48,788 nucleotides of DNA from Spirochaetota bacterium. Lineage in GTDB: Bacteria; Spirochaetota; Spirochaetia; DTKZ01. The stretch lies in contig JAOABU010000090.1 in NCBI GenBank assembly GCA_026418195.1, positions 1-48,788 on the forward strand, given 5' to 3'. A model generated the notes under the pieces. The model made no database searches. It was not told the DNA's origin and worked only from the letters and a program-made list of their open reading frames with translations. Positions within the stretch are counted from its first letter, which is position 1. Every line of letters begins with the position of its first letter. A program made the translations under genes and the position numbers. This document shows, one piece after another, positions 45,371-48,788 of the stretch.

Positions 45371-45613
45371 CCCCCCCGAAATACAACCTTCACCCTCTAC
45401 CGTTTCTTCTACTTTCTTTACAATCAATCAGTTAAATGGTAGAGGCTACGTAGAGTGTAAAGCCTTCCAAAGTTTACCTCTGCCAGGGTTTCTACCATTT
45501 TTACTTGTTCTCTCCTCTTCATTTCGCATCTATCCTCTTAGCGGGAAGGATCCCCCCTACTCTACACATGGCGGCAGGGTGCAGATGAATCGAAAAGTTG
45601 TGCCCCTTTTTAC
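45371..45613. repeat. Accessory repeat, copy 1
   Basis: About 243 bases, collinear with copy 2 at 48545-48788. It has an inverted repeat CCTCTACCGTTT/AAATGGTAGAGG (45394-45405 and 45434-45445; the one mismatch is a G-U pair in RNA). The last 79 bases are identical to copy 2. They contain a terminator-like hairpin GGGTGCA/TGTGCCC (with two wobbles) followed by CTTTTT on the plus strand. Confidence 0.85.
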
Positions 45614-45775
45614 CCAGTTACCCTGAAGGATGATCCACAGCGAATCTTAGGAGAGGGATCTCCTCTGAACGATATGTCGAACCGCTACGTTGTTGGTAAT
45701 ACCCCCTAGAAATTGTGGGACATTTTTTACATAACTTCCGTATTTTTTTTCATAAGAGATAATAGGCATGAAAAA

Positions 45776-45803
45776 TTGACAGGTTGAACAAATTGAATAT
45801 ACT
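45776..45803 (+). promoter_or_regulatory. Promoter of the second Mrr-type gene
   Basis: -35 TTGACA (45776-45781), 16-base spacer, -10 TATACT (45798-45803). The predicted start is near 45810, giving a ~50-base leader. Confidence 0.75.
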
Positions 45804-45812
45804 AGGATGACA

Positions 45813-45839
45813 TAATGTATTGAGTAGTCATTTACATTA
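45813..45839 (+). promoter_or_regulatory. Inverted repeat in the leader of the second Mrr-type gene
   Basis: Arms TAATGTA and TACATTA with a 13-base spacer, lying at and just after the predicted transcription start. An overlapping alternative pair ATGAC/GTCAT exists. It may be an operator or a leader hairpin. Confidence 0.45.
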
Positions 45840-45860
45840 CACCTCTGGGAGGAAGCTGTT

Positions 45861-46856
45861 ATGAGCAATCAAGATTATACAATTTATGCAATTAAAGCGG
45901 CGGAAGATCCCCATTCTAAACTTTTATTGTTTGAATCTTTACAAAAAGGAGAAGGTAGATTCGGGTGGAGTTACATTCCCGAAGCGGATATGCATGAGTT
46001 GCAGAAGCGAGTGAAGAATGAGGGTTGGGATAGCCTAAGTGAAGATGAACAAAATTGTTATCATGAGTTCTTGTTAGAAATTAAACAAGGGGACTACGTA
46101 ATTTACATAAACGTACCTATATGGGGGCAGTGTTCGGTCGCGAAAGTGATAGGACCCTATGAATGGAGATATGATGAGGAAGATTTTAATCATCGTTTTA
46201 AGGTAGATCCCTCTTCTGTCTTTACATTCGATAGAAACGAAGCAATGATTCATCCCTATCTGCGTGCAAGGTTAAAGTTGCGGGGTCGTTATTGGCGAAT
46301 CTACGCAAAAAAGGAGTTTCAGGAACTCTTGCAAGCTTATCAAGCAGGACTACTGAGAGGTGTCCCACGAAGTCTAGAATACAATTTAATGTTTCTTGAA
46401 AAAAATTTAGAACCTGTATTGCAAACTGTCACGGAAGGAATCTATAAAACCCATCCAAACTTCGAATTGGAAGAACTGATAGCTACGGTGTTTAAAAAAG
46501 TACCAGGTGTAAAGGAAGTGGAACGGAAAAGTGGTCGAGGGGATAAAGGGGCAGATATTATCATTAGATTCGAATCGGGTTTACCGATTTTAGGATTATT
46601 GGAACAAAAAACCTGTATAATCCAGGTGAAATCGTACACGGGAGAACAGTGGGATACTCGAGCGGTGGATGACATCAAACGAGCCTTTCAACAGTATCCA
46701 GAAGCAGAATATGGAATCATCGTTTCCACTGGTTTACCAACAAAAACATTGGAAGAAGAGATCGAGAAGCTGATAGAAGAAACGGGGAAGACGGTTAGCT
46801 TACTCATAGGAAATGACTTAGCAAAGTTTTTCTTAAAATACGGGTTAGATTTCTGA
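45861..46856 (+). CDS. PUA/EVE-like domain plus Mrr-type PD-(D/E)xK nuclease (paralogue 2)
   Basis: A 331 aa protein with the same architecture as the gene at 43745. The shared blocks are FESLQKGEGRFGWSYIPEAD, the GDYVIYINVPIWGQCSVAKVI strand region, DFNHRFKVDP and RARLKLRGRYWRIY. The nuclease domain has LEELIATVFKKVPGVKEV (conserved Glu), DKGADIII, CIIQVKSYTGEQW (QxK) and a C-terminal SLLIGNDLAKFFLKYG. The two paralogues are clearly related but strongly diverged and differ in base composition (the first is more AT-rich). They therefore probably did not arise by a recent local duplication. GGGAGG lies 8 bases before the ATG. Confidence 0.82.
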   Translation: MSNQDYTIYAIKAAEDPHSKLLLFESLQKGEGRFGWSYIPEADMHELQKRVKNEGWDSLSEDEQNCYHEFLLEIKQGDYVIYINVPIWGQCSVAKVIGPYEWRYDEEDFNHRFKVDPSSVFTFDRNEAMIHPYLRARLKLRGRYWRIYAKKEFQELLQAYQAGLLRGVPRSLEYNLMFLEKNLEPVLQTVTEGIYKTHPNFELEELIATVFKKVPGVKEVERKSGRGDKGADIIIRFESGLPILGLLEQKTCIIQVKSYTGEQWDTRAVDDIKRAFQQYPEAEYGIIVSTGLPTKTLEEEIEKLIEETGKTVSLLIGNDLAKFFLKYGLDF

Positions 46857-46949
46857 TAAAAAAGAACTTTTCCAGAGGGCTGTACCATATTTATGCTTTT
46901 ATAGGGAAACTGTTTATAGGAATCAAACAACCTTTTTGAATCAAGATAT

Positions 46950-47417
46950 TAACCGACGTTTTTCCTGCCCCGAACTTCAGTTTCAGCGTCTGAGGTGAAT
47001 CCCGCTGTTACACTATAACAAATATACCTAACCTTTATCTGCTCCTGATGGAAATATCCATGAAATGTGATAACCCATCCTTTTAAAAGGCCATCCACAA
47101 GATCCCGAACATCGGAAGGGTTCATATTGATTAATTGACTTTGACTTTCTGCCTAATCTGCTTCTTCAGCTTCTTCAAGAGTGGCACTCGGGATAGGTGA
47201 ACTTTCGTTGCGTAGAACTTCGCAACCATCATCATTCCCTTGAAAACTGAACAATTTGCTCAAGCCGTCTAACGCTTGGGCGCTGCGGATAATCGCTTTT
47301 CTCAAATGTCGTCAATTCTATTTCTTTTGAAAGTAAATAAAGGACTTTGCTTGCTGGTAACCCATATGGATATCTCATAAGAATTTTAAAAAGTGTCACC
47401 AAGGATTCGATTGGCAA
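46950..47417 (-). pseudogene. Decayed Mrr-family restriction endonuclease
   Basis: Minus-strand fragments in different frames match one family. Frame 1 (47417-47232) starts MPIESLVTLFKILMRYPYGL and resembles the Mrr-type N-terminal winged helix (PSVRRLEQIVQF). Frame 2 (from about 47191) gives PSATLEEAEEAD, a TAG at 47153-47155, then INMNPSDVRDLVDGLLKG. Frame 3 (from 47078) gives MGYHISWIFPSGADKG and stops at 47028. The order EEAEE-MNP-DLV-LLK-MGYHxSW-PxGxDxG is that of Mrr-type endonucleases as I recall it. Two frame changes, an in-frame stop and a missing middle show it is dead. The distal end is uncertain. Confidence 0.65.
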
Positions 47418-47695
47418 CTCTCAGATGAAAACGGAAAACTCTTCAGTTTACGTACCTCGTAGGGTTGAATCGTGTCAGGTCCGTTCCTTCACTACATGCC
47501 TTACGAACTTACTCTACTTCTTGTCGTAGGACTCCATGATCTTCTGATTATTAGGGTAATTTTTCTATCCATCAATTGCAATTTTGGTTCAATCTATCTT
47601 TTATCGGAATATGTTAACGTACCTAAGGATATGATCTGACGCGAGTGATAAAGCTATTTTAAACCCCTAAATTGTATACACAAGGAAAAAATAAA
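47418..47695. other. AT-rich spacer, nothing recognised
   Basis: About 280 bases upstream of the decayed Mrr-type gene. I see no intact gene, RNA gene or clear repeat in it. It may include the former promoter of the pseudogene. Confidence 0.5.
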
Positions 47696-47763
47696 AGAGC
47701 TTAACGCCCATCAAGCCGTCGCCGAGCCTCAGGGCTCCAAGCCGCACGGAGGACGCAAGCTCT
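47696..47763. other. GC-rich nested hairpin element
   Basis: A GC-rich island in AT-rich DNA. Nested pairings: AGAGCTT/AAGCTCT (47696-47702 with 47757-47763), CCGT/ACGG (47716-47719 with 47746-47749), GAGCC/GGCTC (47724-47728 with 47733-47737, TCAG loop). The left half (TTAACGCCCATCAAGCCG) resembles the left half of integron attC sites, but the matching GTT of the right half is absent. It could be an RNA or a mobile-element end. Confidence 0.6.
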
Positions 47764-47897
47764 GATTAAAAGTACTTCATAAAAATAGATTCTGTCAACG
47801 ATAAATCATGGCAGTGTAGTTTTCAAAGAAAAAAAACGTCATCAGCTCACATGTCTACAATCAACATCTAAATCCACATAAGTCGGCTGTCTGCCCC

Positions 47898-48320
47898 GTG
47901 GAGGGGTTAAAGAAACCCAAGAGGAACTCTGTTCGGCCGGTACCCGCTCCGCAGGTAGTGATCGAGGCTTTGCAGGAGTGCATGCGGACCTGTCCTTGGG
48001 AAAGCTCCTTCCTCCTCTGGAACTACCGCACTCCAGATCGTCCCGTGGGACGGGATACCCTACAGAGGGGATTCATCACCCTGCTGCACCGGATCGGAAT
48101 CTCAGAACAGGAACGAGTGGAACGGAACCTCACCTTTCATAGCTTGAGGCATACCTATGTGAGTCTTTCCCGGTCCGCAGGCATTCCCGGCTTCATTATC
48201 CAGCGGATTGTAGGGCACAAGAGCCTGGAGATGACCGAGGGGTACACCCATGCCACCCTAGTGGATTTCCAGCACGCCAAGCTTCGGATGGAAGAAGCGT
48301 TTACCCGTGCCGAAGGTTGA
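47898..48320 (+). pseudogene. C-terminal stub of a tyrosine recombinase/integrase
   Basis: The 140 codons carry the second half of the catalytic domain: NLTFHSLRHTYVSLSRSAGI (HxLRH), IIQRIVGHKSLEMTEGYTH (GH and the nucleophile Tyr). The N-terminal DNA-binding part and the first catalytic Arg are missing. The frame simply continues upstream into unrelated sequence without a start or ribosome-binding site. It is phage/XerCD-like; it does not show the extra segment of integron integrases. It reads as a remnant of the element that built this region. GC and codon use are more core-like than its surroundings. Confidence 0.8.
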
Positions 48321-48544
48321 TGGCTTCTGCAGAACATAACTTTGTTCGCAAGGGAACCAGAGAAACGAATCCTTGTCATTCCGCTTTCTCCTAGAACTTA
48401 TCAATAGTTCCGGATTCCTCCCTCAGGACCTATATACCCAACCGACAGGAATCTAATCATTGGGGTACCGGAGTCCTTTCACTCCAGTTGGGAATAGCCA
48501 AAACCCTGACTTCCATTACCTACCGCTTTGAAGGGATTTTCAAT
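48321..48544. other. Spacer between recombinase stub and repeat copy 2
   Basis: About 220 bases. Only a small GGAGT/ACTCC hairpin stands out; no gene is supported. Confidence 0.4.
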
Positions 48545-48788
48545 ACCCCCTGAAACACAGTATCTACCCTCTACCATTTCTTCTAATTTCTTTACGAACA
48601 ATCAGTTAAATGGTAGAGGTTAGGTAGAGTGTAAAGCCTTCCAAAGTCTACCTTGTCCAAGCTTTTCTACCATTTTTCCTTATTCTTACTTCTTCATTTA
48701 ACATCTAGTCTCTTAGCGGGAAGGATCCCCCCTACTCTACACATGGCGGCAGGGTGCAGATGAATCGAAAAGTTGTGCCCCTTTTTAC
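48545..48788. repeat. Accessory repeat, copy 2 (runs off the window)
   Basis: Second copy of the element at 45371. The inverted repeat CCTCTACCATTT/AAATGGTAGAGG (48568-48579 and 48608-48619) is perfect here. A second pairing GGTAGA/TCTACC with AAAGC/GCTTT follows. The last 79 bases are identical to copy 1 and the identity reaches the window edge. Confidence 0.85.

Noticed and set aside
45348-45626. A 92-codon plus-strand frame across repeat copy 1
   Set aside because: In copy 2 the frame is broken in the variable half, the composition is not protein-like, and the sequence is better explained by hairpins and a terminator.
43745-48788. An active integron cassette array
   Set aside because: Single-gene units with repeats suggested it. 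But the recombinase stub is not integron-like, the one attC-like element lacks GTTRRRY, and the 243-bp repeats do not show the R/L box layout. The nuclease genes also carry their own promoters.

Overview
The window is about 42 kb of dense, conserved chromosome followed by about 6 kb of AT-rich accessory DNA. The core genes point to a spirochaete, most likely a relative of Treponema. From memory of treponeme genomes, the evidence is the tamB-bamA-skp-mutS run, the dnaG-rpoD-zinc-ribbon run, an OmpA-type outer-membrane protein built from FlgD-like Ig repeats, and a double-membrane gene set without classical LPS genes in view. No 16S rRNA gene is present, so this assignment is inference.

Region 1 (26-9120, minus strand) is the transcription/translation operon rimP-nusA-infB-rbfA-truB-ribF-rpsO-pnp. 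It is tightly packed, often with overlapping stops and starts. A good promoter (9092-9120) is followed, before rimP, by an intrinsic terminator that could act as an attenuator. Region 2 (9124-20005, minus) is tamB-bamA-skp-mutS-comF: envelope assembly, mismatch repair and a ComF-type phosphoribosyltransferase. Region 3 (20052-21311, plus) holds tmk and a small exported protein.

Region 4 (21338-25230, minus) is yebC-ruvC-ruvA-ruvB-queA behind its own promoter. Region 5 (25231-28205, minus) has two type I signal peptidases and hemW. Region 6 (28218-30731, plus) has a PEGA/FGE-like membrane protein on an apparently leaderless transcript, smpB, and its partner tmRNA. RNase P RNA lies convergent to it. 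Region 7 (31135-42213, minus) runs from a YkgJ-type cysteine-cluster gene through a metallo-beta-lactamase-fold gene, a tiny coupled gene, the large OmpA/FlgD-repeat protein, mltG, dnaG and rpoD to a zinc-ribbon coiled-coil protein. A strong terminator and tRNA-Tyr and tRNA-Thr close the core.

Region 8 (about 42520-48788) is different: AT-rich, with long gene-free stretches, decayed reading frames and repeats. It carries two diverged paralogues of a PUA/EVE-like N-terminal domain joined to an Mrr-type PD-(D/E)xK nuclease, each with its own promoter. It also has a frameshifted remnant of a third Mrr-type restriction gene, the C-terminal stub of a tyrosine recombinase, a GC-rich nested hairpin, and two copies of a ~243 bp repeat that share 79 identical bases up to the window edge. 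This looks like a defence/mobile-element hotspot and is the most likely place for an undescribed system.
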